Positions 25,406 to 34,142 of a stretch of 64,000 bases of DNA are shown here, piece by piece; the first letter of the stretch is position 1; each line of letters starts with the position of its first letter. This DNA comes from Roseovarius sp. EL26. GTDB lineage: Bacteria > Pseudomonadota > Alphaproteobacteria > Rhodobacterales > Rhodobacteraceae. A model generated the notes under the pieces. The model did no database searches and was not told where the DNA came from. It saw only the letters and a program-made list of their open reading frames with translations. A program made the position numbers and the translations under genes. The stretch covers positions 1,971,606-2,035,605 of the forward strand of contig NZ_OUMZ01000007.1 in assembly GCF_900327775.1 (NCBI RefSeq). Direction: 5' to 3'.

Positions 25406-26781
25406 TTCCGATCCTCCTGTGATCCAGCGTTCACCCCGATATCCTGTTCAATATCTGCCATGGTCGCCCCACGTAAAAAGTCAATCAGATCCTGCCGATC
25501 TTGGGTTTCTGTGATCCGCTGCATCGGCATTTTTGATCCCGGAATGTAGTGATCCGGCCCCTCATCGAATAAAGCATTGATCGTATCATCTGACCAAACG
25601 ATATCTGATCCCTGCAGCGTTTCCGAATAGTTATATCCAGAAACCGTTCCGGCGCGACGCCCCATAACATTATATAACGTTGGACCAGCTTTGCGTGAGG
25701 GCGGCGGCGTGAGGGCGTGACAGATCGAACATTTGCGCATGAACTGACGCTCGCCGTTCGACATCTTGGCCGGATCTTGCAGAAAACTACGTGTTGCACC
25801 ACCCGCAGGGTCAAACGTGTCTAACAATGCCACAGGCCACGCATAGACAATATCTTCGATCCCGCCCGCATAGATCTTCGCCCCATCTGGGGAAAACGCC
25901 AACGCCCATACCGGGCCACGGCGCATTGAACGGAAATCACGAATGATCTCCCACGCGCTAGTATCAATGATCATAATGTAACCCTGCCCATCTCCCACTG
26001 CGAGTTGATCGGTGCCCGCATGATAAGCCATCGACAGGATCGGCCGACGTTCCAGAGTGAAATCATGCAAGATTTCCCCACTTATCGGATCAATCACTCG
26101 GGTGACGCCATCAACCGCCCCATATGCAAGCCAGCCAGCCCGAGCGTTCACAATCATTTTGTTGATACCAAACCCGTTCTCCGTAATAATTCGCGAAGAC
26201 ACCCCTTCAAAGCTAACATCCCAAAATCTGATCGTTCCATCGGTTGAGGCGGAATACACATCCCCATCCGGCGTGAAGGCCACCGCATTTATCCCCGCAT
26301 CGTGACCGGTCAGACTAACAGAATTTGCATATGCAGGATCGATTATTTCATTATTTCGTTGCAAATCCATCGCCCGGCGAACTTCTATCGTGCCATCCCA
26401 GCTAGCCGTTGCTAACAGGCCGCCTTCGCTCCAAAATGCAACATCCGTGATCTTGCCTTTATGCTTCACAATCTGAAGAGGCCCAAACTCCCCCGGGGCC
26501 CACAACAACGCCCGAAAATCATCACCGCCTGACATTAATAGGTTTTCATCTATGAACCGTACCGTAGTGACTGCCGCCTCATGACCTTCCAGCCACTCAG
26601 GTACGCGCCCCAACCACAAGCCGATGGAGTTGTCGAAACTTGCGGTCGCCACCCGCCCAGTTTCTGGATGGATCGCAATATCCATCACCGGACCGCCGTG
26701 ACCTTTGAGCGTAGTAAATTCTTGGGCTGAGGCCGTCGTGGCCATCAACCAGAACAGAAAGGCGCCCGCGATCTTGTGCAT
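25402..26781 (-). CDS. WD40 beta-propeller fused to cytochrome c
   Basis: 459 residues: signal peptide ending TTASA, then a WD40 propeller (repeat cores such as GHGGPVMDIAIHP, WDGTIEV, GHDAGINAVAFTPDGDVYSASTDGTIRFWD, PVWALAFSPDGAKIYAGG) to about residue 320, then a cytochrome c domain with heme motif CSICH at 351-355 and a probable axial Met418 in IPGSKMPM. It should be a periplasmic c-type cytochrome. It lies directly after the FDH gamma gene with no gap, so it likely takes electrons from the FDH membrane subunit or quinol pathway; this is inference from position. Confidence 0.88.
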   Translation of the reverse strand: MHKIAGAFLFWLMATTASAQEFTTLKGHGGPVMDIAIHPETGRVATASFDNSIGLWLGRVPEWLEGHEAAVTTVRFIDENLLMSGGDDFRALLWAPGEFGPLQIVKHKGKITDVAFWSEGGLLATASWDGTIEVRRAMDLQRNNEIIDPAYANSVSLTGHDAGINAVAFTPDGDVYSASTDGTIRFWDVSFEGVSSRIITENGFGINKMIVNARAGWLAYGAVDGVTRVIDPISGEILHDFTLERRPILSMAYHAGTDQLAVGDGQGYIMIIDTSAWEIIRDFRSMRRGPVWALAFSPDGAKIYAGGIEDIVYAWPVALLDTFDPAGGATRSFLQDPAKMSNGERQFMRKCSICHALTPPPSRKAGPTLYNVMGRRAGTVSGYNYSETLQGSDIVWSDDTINALFDEGPDHYIPGSKMPMQRITETQDRQDLIDFLRGATMADIEQDIGVNAGSQEDRK

Positions 26782-27984
26782 CTATTCGGCAGGGGTCGCT
26801 TTGCCCTCAGGCGTTTCGTCATGACCTGCTTCCAACTCTTCCAACCAGAGGCTGTGGTGCTCTCGCGCCCATTGTTCCTCAACCTCGCCAGAGGTCATCG
26901 CATCCATTGCGCCCTCCATCCCGACAGAGCCAATATAGATATGCGCAAAGATGATCGCCATAAGCACAAAAGCCATGATTGCATGCCACATCTGAGCGTA
27001 TTGCATTTCCTCTTGTGGGGCGAGCGTGTTGGGCAATTCGCCAAATCCCAAAATTTGGGGCAAGCCAGTTTGATTCAGAATACCAAAGGTTTTGGCAAAC
27101 ATCGGCAGCTCGTAAGGAAACAACAACGATAGCCCCGATGCCGATATCGAGACACCAAAGAGAATGACCGACCAGAAGATCAGCTTTTGTCCAGCGTTGA
27201 ACTTATTGGCTGGGGGATGCACACCTTTACTCAGCAGTCCGCCCCCCTGTGCCAACCATTTCAGATCTGCGCGATTAGGCAGGTTATGTATCACCCACAT
27301 CACAAAAACCATGGCCAGCCCCAGCATGAAGGCCCAAGAGATATTGTTGTGGATCCACTTGGAGCCAACAGCGATGGAGGAAAAGGACTCGTGCCCAAAA
27401 GCAGGGATCAAAACCTTGCGCCCGAACAGCGAGATTAACCCCGTAAATCCAAGTATAATGAATGATCCCGCCATCAACCAATGACCAAAACGCTCGATCG
27501 CGGCAAAGCGGGTCACGGTCCGTCCGGTTTTTTCACCCTCAATACGGATACGTCCCCTGATCAGATAGAACAACACCAACGCCAACAAAGTACCACCCAG
27601 AAGGTAGGCCCCATTGGAAGCCAAAGGGCCCTCTCGAAAGCGCAGCCACTTCATACCGCCATCCTGCATCAGAACGCGCGCTTCATCGCCACCTGCAGAA
27701 ACCGTCACTTCCGCTGTGCCATAACGCAATGCGCGCCAGACCTCTGGATCAGATGCTCCGCCCAGTGTACCTAACTGGCTGGCCACCGATGCCGCGCTGT
27801 CGGGATCTCCTGTGGCGCCGCTTCGAAAACTGTCATCAATCTTTTCCCCACGCTGGCGGGCCATGATGTCTTCGAGTGTCTGCGCCCCACCCGTGGCCAC
27901 ACGTTCAGACGTATCCGCCTCTTGTGCCATGATAGGCAGGGCCAGAAACAGAGATAGAAAAAAGGCGAGCAGAATGCGTACCAT
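26782..27984 (-). CDS. Formate dehydrogenase gamma subunit (cytochrome b556)
   Basis: About 400 residues: N-terminal signal segment and ~100-residue periplasmic part, then four to five transmembrane helices of the FdnI/FdoI diheme cytochrome b type, with heme-ligand histidines in IERFGHWLMAGSF and MWVIHNLPNRAD and HAIMAFVLMAIIFAHIYIG. It anchors FDH and passes electrons from the Fe-S subunit to quinone or a partner. The long periplasmic N-terminal extension is larger than in E. coli FdnI. Start at 27984 is favoured by a CAGGA site 9 nt upstream; in-frame ATGs exist at 27993 and 28008. Confidence 0.92.
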   Translation of the reverse strand: MVRILLAFFLSLFLALPIMAQEADTSERVATGGAQTLEDIMARQRGEKIDDSFRSGATGDPDSAASVASQLGTLGGASDPEVWRALRYGTAEVTVSAGGDEARVLMQDGGMKWLRFREGPLASNGAYLLGGTLLALVLFYLIRGRIRIEGEKTGRTVTRFAAIERFGHWLMAGSFIILGFTGLISLFGRKVLIPAFGHESFSSIAVGSKWIHNNISWAFMLGLAMVFVMWVIHNLPNRADLKWLAQGGGLLSKGVHPPANKFNAGQKLIFWSVILFGVSISASGLSLLFPYELPMFAKTFGILNQTGLPQILGFGELPNTLAPQEEMQYAQMWHAIMAFVLMAIIFAHIYIGSVGMEGAMDAMTSGEVEEQWAREHHSLWLEELEAGHDETPEGKATPAE

Positions 27985-28063
27985 GACTGTCATTCCTGAA
28001 ATTACCATCGGATCGGATGGGCCGCCTAACGCTGCCCACCCGCTTGATCAATAACCACTAGGG

Positions 28064-28657
28064 TTAGCCGCCCTTCTGGTCATAGGCTGTTCCCCAGCCC
28101 CAAGCACCCGAGCCAAAGCCACGCGCCACAACACGTTCGCGGTAGATGGCTGACACGACATCACCGTCACCGGCCAGAAGTGCCTTGGTTGAACACATCT
28201 CGGCGCAGATCGGCAGCTTGCCTTCAGCAATCCGGTTGCGGCCGTATTTCTGAAACTCGGTGGTGGAGTTATTGTCTTCTGGACCACCGGCGCAGAACGT
28301 ACATTTGTCCATCTTGCCACGTGATCCAAAACTGCCGGCCTGCGGGTATTGCGGTGCCCCAAAGGGACACGCGTAAAAGCAATAACCGCAGCCGATGCAG
28401 AGGTCTTTGGAGTGAAGAACCACCCCGTCCTCGTTCTGATAAAAGCAGTCAACAGGGCAGACCGCCATACAAGGTGCATCGGAACAGTGCATGCAAGCCA
28501 CTGAGATCGATCGTTCGCCGGGTTTGCCATCCTCAATGGTGACAACACGGCGGCGGTTAATACCCCAGGGGACCTCATGTTCGTTCTTACAGGCCGTGAC
28601 ACAGGCGTTGCATTCAATGCAGCGTTCGGCGTCGCAGAGAAACTTTGCTCTTGCCAT
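28064..28657 (-). CDS. Formate dehydrogenase beta subunit (four [4Fe-4S])
   Basis: 197 residues in the DMSO-reductase-type ferredoxin fold. Four cysteine clusters are visible: CIECNACVTAC, CMHCSDAPCMAVCP, CIGCGYCFYACP and CTFC...CAEMC. The protein wires electrons from the catalytic subunit to the cytochrome b subunit. No signal peptide is present, so it must be exported with the Tat-signal-bearing alpha subunit. It starts 12 nt after the alpha subunit stop. Confidence 0.96.
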   Translation of the reverse strand: MARAKFLCDAERCIECNACVTACKNEHEVPWGINRRRVVTIEDGKPGERSISVACMHCSDAPCMAVCPVDCFYQNEDGVVLHSKDLCIGCGYCFYACPFGAPQYPQAGSFGSRGKMDKCTFCAGGPEDNNSTTEFQKYGRNRIAEGKLPICAEMCSTKALLAGDGDVVSAIYRERVVARGFGSGAWGWGTAYDQKGG

Positions 28658-28669
28658 ATCTCTTTCTCC

Positions 28670-31564
28670 TTATGCTGCGCTGATTTTGCAAAGAGACACT
28701 TTGCTCTCTTGCATCTGCGTGACTGAATCGTAGCCGTAGGTCATCGCGGTGTTCGCCGCTTCACCCAAGACATAGGGGTCAGCACCGTCGGGATATTTAT
28801 CCCTTAGATCCACACCCTCCATGTGACCGGCAAAGTGGAACGGCATGAAGGCCACGCCTTCACCCACACGGTTGGTAACCATGGCCATGACTTTGACCTT
28901 GGCACCTTCCGCTCCTTCGACCCAAACCTGTTCACCGTCGCGCACACCGTAGTTGTTGGCATCGCGTGGATTGATCTCAACGAACATGTCCTGCTGCAAC
29001 TCTGCCAACCAGGGGTTTGAACGGGATTCCTCGCCACCGCCCTCGTATTCGACCAACCGGCCGGAGGTTAGGATGATCGGATAGTCTTGGGAGAAATCGT
29101 TCTTCTGGATAGACGCATAGAGCGTTGGCAGGCGGTAAGCCTGACGGTCCTCGTAGGTCGGGTAATCCGCCACCAGATCGCGCCGCGGTGTATAAAGCGG
29201 TTCGCGGTGGATCGGCACCGGATCAGGGAATGTCCAAACAACAGCGCGCGCCTTGGCATTACCAAATGGCGCACACTCGTGCTGAATCGCAACGCGCTGG
29301 ATCCCACCTGAAAGGTCAGTTTTCCAGTTGGTTTTGGCTCCGGCCACAGCGTCAATCGCGGCACGTTCCTCATCCGTCAGATCGCCATCCCAACCCAGAT
29401 CCATCAGCATTTGCATGGTGAACTCGGGATAACCGTCTTGGATTTCTGACCCTTCGGAGAAGACACCCTCGGCGAGCAGATTATCACCATCGCGCTCTAC
29501 CCCGAAACGGGCGCGGAACGTCAGACCACCTTTGGAAACCGGCTTGGACATGTCATAAAGGTTTGGCGTACCGGGGTGACCCATTTCCGCCGTACCCCAA
29601 CATGGCCATGGCATCCCGTAGTAATCGCCATCCGCCGGGCCACCAATGGCCTGAAGCGTAGTGCGATCAAAGGTATGCTGATTCGCCATATGCAGTTTGA
29701 TACGCTCGGGCGATTGCCCAGTGTAACCCACTGTCCACATACCTGCGTTGATCTCACGCGTGATACTTTCGACATTCGGGGTTTCCGCGTCGTCCATTTC
29801 GATATTGCGGAAGAGCCGGTCGGCCCAGCCAAACTTGTTGGCAAACTTGGCCATGATTACCTCATCCGGGAGGCTTTCAAACAGCGGCTCGACAACCCGG
29901 TCTCGCCATTGCAGTGAACGGTTCGATGCGGTGACAGAGCCACGCGTTTCAAACTGTGTACAGGCTGGCAGCAGATAAACGCCATCAGTACGGTCATGCA
30001 TCACGGCAGAGGCGGTTGGATAGGGGTCAACCACGACCAGCATATCCAGCTTTTCCATCGCCGTTTTCATTTCCTTACCACGGGTCTGCGAGTTGGGCGC
30101 ATGACCCCACAAAACCATGGCACGCACCTTGTTGGGCTGATCTATGTTTTCAACATCTTCCAGCACACCGTCGATCCAACGGCTGACAGGGATACCTTTG
30201 AGGTTTTGCAAAGACGCGTCGTTGCCGTCTTTGTCCTTGATGCTGTCGAACTGACCCGCCAGCCACTCAGGATCTTCACCCCAAACGCGGCCCCAATGTC
30301 CCCAAGCCCCTGCCGACAGGCCATAGTAACCCGGCAGTGTATGGCTCAGAACACCAAGGTCTGTGGCACCTTGAACGTTGTCGTGGCCGCGGAAGATGTT
30401 TGTGCCGCCACCCGACGTGCCCATGTTGCCCAGTGCAAGCTGCAGCACACAGTAAGCACGTGTGTTGTTGTTGCCATTGGTGTGCTGTGTGCCTCCCATA
30501 CACCAGATCACGGTGCCGGGACGATTATTCGCCATCGTTCGGGCAACACGCTCAAGCTGCGATCCCGGCGTGCCAGTAACACGCTCGACCTCTTCTGGAT
30601 TCCACTGAGCAACCTCTTCGCGGATCTGATCCATGCCCCAGACACGGGTGCGGATAAATTCTTTGTCCTCCCAGCCGTTTTCAAAGATATGCCACAAGAT
30701 CCCCCAAACCAGCGCCACGTCGGTGCCGGGGCGGAAGCGCACATATTCATCAGCATGGGCCGCCGTGCGAGTAAAGCGTGGGTCACACACAATGAGCGGC
30801 GCATTATTTTGTTCTTTCGCACGCAGCAAATGCAGCAACGAGACGGGGTGTGCCTCAGCTGGATTGCCACCAATGACAAAGATCGCACGGCTTTTGTGAA
30901 TATCATTGTAAGAGTTGGTCATGGCGCCGTAGCCCCATGTGTTGGCTACGCCCGCAACAGTGGTCGAGTGGCAAATCCGTGCTTGGTGATCGACATTATT
31001 TGTACCCCAATAAGCGGCGAATTTGCGGAACAGATAGGCCTGTTCGTTATTGTGCTTGGCTGATCCCAGCCAATAGACGCTGTCGGGCCCGCTTTCATCG
31101 CGGATGTTCATCATGCCGTCGCCGATCTCGTTAATCGCCTGTTCCCAACTGATGCGTTTCCATTCCCCGCCTTCTTTCTTCATCGGGTATTTGAGTCGAC
31201 GTTCACCATGGGCATGTTCACGCACCGAAGCGCCCTTGGCACAGTGCGCACCCAGATTGAACGGACTGTCCCACCCCGGCTCCTGCCCGACCCAGACACC
31301 ATTGCTGACTTCGGCAACAACAGTACAGCCGACCGAGCAGTGCGTGCAGACAGATTTGACAGTTTCAACTGCCTGTGTCGCAGCGGTTTGTGCATTTGCA
31401 CGGGTCACAGACCCGCCAGTTGCGCCAATTGCGGCAAGGCCACCAATGGCCAGGCCTGAGCCGCGCAAAAACGCACGGCGGTCAACGGATGTTTCCGCGA
31501 CCTCAGACAGGATACTTGTCCGCCGGGGGCCTCTCGCAACCCCATTGGTCTTTTTCCTAAGCAT
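28670..31564 (-). CDS. Formate dehydrogenase alpha subunit (Mo/W-bisMGD)
   Basis: 964-residue catalytic subunit. A Tat signal (RRAFLRGSGLAIGG) is followed by the [4Fe-4S] motif C73-x2-C76-x3-C80-x27-C108 and the four-domain bis-pterin fold. The metal ligand is Cys198 in ARICHSTT, not selenocysteine as in E. coli FdnG, so no SECIS is needed. The conserved His follows it. The enzyme oxidises formate to CO2 in the periplasm. Molybdenum or tungsten cannot be told from sequence, although tungstate import genes lie nearby. It is preceded by a small Tat-signal gene and followed by beta and gamma genes. Confidence 0.96.
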   Translation of the reverse strand: MLRKKTNGVARGPRRTSILSEVAETSVDRRAFLRGSGLAIGGLAAIGATGGSVTRANAQTAATQAVETVKSVCTHCSVGCTVVAEVSNGVWVGQEPGWDSPFNLGAHCAKGASVREHAHGERRLKYPMKKEGGEWKRISWEQAINEIGDGMMNIRDESGPDSVYWLGSAKHNNEQAYLFRKFAAYWGTNNVDHQARICHSTTVAGVANTWGYGAMTNSYNDIHKSRAIFVIGGNPAEAHPVSLLHLLRAKEQNNAPLIVCDPRFTRTAAHADEYVRFRPGTDVALVWGILWHIFENGWEDKEFIRTRVWGMDQIREEVAQWNPEEVERVTGTPGSQLERVARTMANNRPGTVIWCMGGTQHTNGNNNTRAYCVLQLALGNMGTSGGGTNIFRGHDNVQGATDLGVLSHTLPGYYGLSAGAWGHWGRVWGEDPEWLAGQFDSIKDKDGNDASLQNLKGIPVSRWIDGVLEDVENIDQPNKVRAMVLWGHAPNSQTRGKEMKTAMEKLDMLVVVDPYPTASAVMHDRTDGVYLLPACTQFETRGSVTASNRSLQWRDRVVEPLFESLPDEVIMAKFANKFGWADRLFRNIEMDDAETPNVESITREINAGMWTVGYTGQSPERIKLHMANQHTFDRTTLQAIGGPADGDYYGMPWPCWGTAEMGHPGTPNLYDMSKPVSKGGLTFRARFGVERDGDNLLAEGVFSEGSEIQDGYPEFTMQMLMDLGWDGDLTDEERAAIDAVAGAKTNWKTDLSGGIQRVAIQHECAPFGNAKARAVVWTFPDPVPIHREPLYTPRRDLVADYPTYEDRQAYRLPTLYASIQKNDFSQDYPIILTSGRLVEYEGGGEESRSNPWLAELQQDMFVEINPRDANNYGVRDGEQVWVEGAEGAKVKVMAMVTNRVGEGVAFMPFHFAGHMEGVDLRDKYPDGADPYVLGEAANTAMTYGYDSVTQMQESKVSLCKISAA

Positions 31565-31680
31565 TTTATCTCTCCTCCCTGAGCGCCCCCGATTGGGGTG
31601 GCTGGGTACTAAGTTTATTCGCTGATCTGTCGGGCCAATCGCAACCAGTCGTCAGCAACGTCTCACATCGTCCGGACCAT

Positions 31681-31875
31681 TCAGAACCGGGCGCTGTCGA
31701 AATAAGCGCGCGTATGCGCGGTATCCTGCATCTTGTCAGATGACAGGTCAGGCTCTGCAGCCTCAGCGGCGGTTCCGCCTGCCGTAACGGCAGCCGCCGC
31801 AGCAACAGGTGCTCCGGCACCCGCCAGTTTCAGGAAATCACGCCGACTTGCTGTGGTTTCCGCTTGCTTGGTCAT
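31681..31875 (-). CDS. 64-residue Tat-signal protein
   Basis: A twin-arginine signal (SRRDFLKLAGAGAPVAAAAAV) occupies the first ~38 residues, leaving a mature part of only ~25 residues (AEPDLSSDKMQ ... YFDSARF). Small Tat-signal proteins like this are common just upstream of formate dehydrogenase alpha genes. Its role is unknown; it could be a Tat-exported accessory peptide, or an uncleaved membrane anchor. It is 116 nt from the alpha gene and in the same orientation. Confidence 0.8.
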   Translation of the reverse strand: MTKQAETTASRRDFLKLAGAGAPVAAAAAVTAGGTAAEAAEPDLSSDKMQDTAHTRAYFDSARF

Positions 31876-31942
31876 TTTGCTTTCCTCCCTTTGGTTATGG
31901 TCGAGGCCCTTCTCCCCGAGCCCTTCACGGATCGCTCCGCAT

Positions 31943-32551
31943 TTACGTTGAACTCATCCTAAAGGCCTCAACTTCGATCTCCATAAACACTCGACCGACA
32001 GCGCCGACCGAAGCGTACAGAACCGAATTTTTAGCCGCCTCAAGATCTGTGAAAAAATGCCCGGCCCAAGGGCCAATGTGCTTGGCAAAGAATGTTTGCT
32101 GCTCTTTCAACGTCGCCGTCTGTCCAAACCGCCCGCTGATTAGCCCTGCCATCATCTCCATCAAAGAGGCGATATTGTCTTCGGGTTCATAGACGTTTGG
32201 CGCGCGCGTCATCCCTCGCGCGGCCATGTCACGCCGAAGTGCCGCGAGTGGTTTCTCATTCAAAAATCCGGTCATGTAATAGCTGGCGTAGGGCAGCAAC
32301 TCACCCCGGCCCAGACCGACAAAAAGCGCATTGAATTCACGCTCAACCGCTTGCGGTTTGCTAAGTTTTGCAACCCGTGCAAGCCCAGCCACAGCTATCC
32401 CTAGTACGCTATCATCGCCTGACAGCGCCGCACTCTGCGACAACAGGCTTTGCTCGGGCGGGCGAGCCAAAAGCAGGCCCAGAAAATCATAAAGATCAGC
32501 GCGCAGGCGGTCCTCGGTCGCAATTGATGGCGTATCAACGGTATCTGACAT
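31943..32551 (-). CDS. TorD/DmsD-type molybdoenzyme chaperone
   Basis: About 202 residues, all-helical TorD family: RLRADLYDFLGLLLARPPEQ at the N-terminus and YASYYMTGFLNEKPLAALRRDMAARGMTRAPNVYEPEDNIASLMEMM in the middle, which includes the family E-P-x-D hinge. It should bind the Tat signal of FDH alpha (and maybe of the small Tat protein) and hold it until the cofactor is loaded. The start at 32551 has an AAGAGG site 5 nt upstream; 32572 is also in frame and overlaps the DUF3306 stop. Confidence 0.88.
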   Translation of the reverse strand: MSDTVDTPSIATEDRLRADLYDFLGLLLARPPEQSLLSQSAALSGDDSVLGIAVAGLARVAKLSKPQAVEREFNALFVGLGRGELLPYASYYMTGFLNEKPLAALRRDMAARGMTRAPNVYEPEDNIASLMEMMAGLISGRFGQTATLKEQQTFFAKHIGPWAGHFFTDLEAAKNSVLYASVGAVGRVFMEIEVEAFRMSST

Positions 32552-32568
32552 CAAAACCTCTTGTGTGC

Positions 32569-33210
32569 TCATGCCGTGCCCCCGGGTTGCCCTTCAAAGG
32601 CGAACTGCATGCGGCGGTGCGAAACTGCAGGTTCCGGCGGCTTGTCAGCCTCGGCAACAGCGAATTCTTTTGACGGCTGTGAAGCAGCGCCGGATTCTGA
32701 TACCAGTCCTTTTTCCTGAGTGGCATTCTCCACCTCAATAACCGGTACAGTGGCACTAGATTCCTCATCCATGGCAAGGCTATCTGTAGACGTATCTTCC
32801 TCTGAACGTTCTCGTGCCATTTCTTCGACGTGTGACATCATGCCCTTGCCGACCTGATAGGCAGTCTGCAAATTCTCGATCACCGTCGCACTGTCGGTGA
32901 AGTCTTCGCCGTAGTCGATTAGTCCATCAAGGTTTGCCAACGTTGGATCCGTCAACCATAGGCGGCGCAACGCCCGGCGGCGCAGGCGATCAGGAACAGC
33001 TTTCGCCATGAACGCCTGAAAATCATCACCAGCACCCAAGGCATCCGGATCTGGCAATCCCAGTTCTTCAAGTAATTCCTCATCTGTTTTTTCGGCCTGC
33101 TGTTGCGCAATGAACTGTTCCGTGCGGATGTCTTCAGCGCGAGCGTCAGATTCGACCTCGCTTTGGACTGCTGCCCTGCGGCGTGACCAGAAATCTTGCG
33201 GCTTTGTCAT
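32569..33210 (-). CDS. DUF3306 protein
   Basis: 213 residues. The N-terminal half holds the DUF3306 signature FWSRRRAAVQ, FMAKAVPDRLRRRALRRLWLTDP and LIDYGEDFTD; the C-terminal half is acidic and low-complexity. No catalytic motif is visible. DUF3306 and DUF3305 genes occur in pairs near formate dehydrogenase genes, so an FDH maturation role is likely. It overlaps the DUF3305 gene upstream (ATGA-type). Confidence 0.85.
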   Translation of the reverse strand: MTKPQDFWSRRRAAVQSEVESDARAEDIRTEQFIAQQQAEKTDEELLEELGLPDPDALGAGDDFQAFMAKAVPDRLRRRALRRLWLTDPTLANLDGLIDYGEDFTDSATVIENLQTAYQVGKGMMSHVEEMARERSEEDTSTDSLAMDEESSATVPVIEVENATQEKGLVSESGAASQPSKEFAVAEADKPPEPAVSHRRMQFAFEGQPGGTA

Positions 33211-33776
33211 TGCAAGCGCTCCTTTCTGGCAGCACCCGGCGCGCGGTATACATCGGCTACCTGCGGAATACGCGCATCACCAATGCCATCCTCGACCTGA
33301 TCCACATTCAAACGATCCCTGCGGCGCTTTACGAATACTTCATCTTCATGATGCGTCTCAGCAAAATCCCGGACCCAAGCAATCAAGCCAGCAGGCATCG
33401 GGATTTTCTCGACGATATCCTCGCCATTATCCGCATAGTCCTGCGCCTCATATGGGGACGCCGTTACCAACACTGCGGACAGCGAAATCGGGCCATTCCC
33501 CTCCGCACGTAAAACCGCATAGACCGAGGGCACCTTGGCCGACAAGCCATGCAGATACGCCTCCGTTTCGGCGCCATGCAATTCAAGCATCAAGGTCGCT
33601 GCATGATATTCGGTAATCTCGCCTTCTTGCCGCAGAACGCGCCAGTCGGAAGGTTCGGCACCAGGCAAAACAGCCACAGCGCTCCAGATCCATTTTTCCC
33701 AACGCGTCACCCCGGGGGTGCGTCGCACCACTATCCCCAGCGGCATTGCATCATACATATCGGGATTTCGGATCAT
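33207..33776 (-). CDS. DUF3305 protein
   Basis: About 189 residues with the DUF3305 core MPLGIVVRRTPGVTRWEKWIW near the N-terminus and EGEITEYHAATLMLELHGAETEAYLHGLSAKVPSVYAVLR. No catalytic motif seen. The frame can open further upstream at a TTG (33851); ATG 33776 is chosen because GGAAAG precedes it. It is probably the first gene of the FDH run, and its start faces the polyferredoxin gene across ~370 bp. Confidence 0.8.
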   Translation of the reverse strand: MIRNPDMYDAMPLGIVVRRTPGVTRWEKWIWSAVAVLPGAEPSDWRVLRQEGEITEYHAATLMLELHGAETEAYLHGLSAKVPSVYAVLRAEGNGPISLSAVLVTASPYEAQDYADNGEDIVEKIPMPAGLIAWVRDFAETHHEDEVFVKRRRDRLNVDQVEDGIGDARIPQVADVYRAPGAARKERLQ

Positions 33777-34097
33777 TCCTTGTTCTTTCCAGCTGGCGAC
33801 ACTCAAGGGCTTGCTTGGAATAAAGATTGGTTCAGTTTTTAGACCACTCAAAGAAAAATATGCGTGTCACCGCACACAATCCAAAACCGTGGACAATTTG
33901 GGTAACCCTATGAGGGCAACGCCAGACATCCGGACAAAATGACCGAAAGGCGCCGCGACATTGCCTGTAACTGGGGGTTGAACTGAGCGAAAAAACAGAA
34001 TCAATCAGGAATTACCCTGCCGCTTGTCTGCACCTGCTCAAAATCAGAAATCATGTTTACGATCGGTTAGAAACGTGCCTAAGCTTAACAAGGAATT

Positions 34098-34109
34098 CCG
34101 CATATGCGG
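34098..34109. promoter_or_regulatory. Perfect palindrome CCGCATATGCGG before the polyferredoxin gene
   Basis: A 12-bp perfect palindrome 34 bp upstream of the polyferredoxin start, in the intergenic region shared by the two divergent FDH-associated units. It suits an operator or promoter-proximal site, but no regulator is assigned. The rest of 33777-34142 shows no other gene. Confidence 0.4.
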
Positions 34110-34142
34110 GTGTAATCCAGCCAAATCAAGAGCCACAAAAAC

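Noticed and set aside
30960..30990. Selenocysteine site in FDH alpha
   Set aside because: The metal-ligand codon reads Cys (ARICHSTT) and no in-frame TGA is present.
29996..31063. 355-residue plus-strand ORF inside the FDH alpha gene
   Set aside because: Antisense shadow of a fully conserved 964-residue molybdoenzyme; no recognisable domains in its translation.
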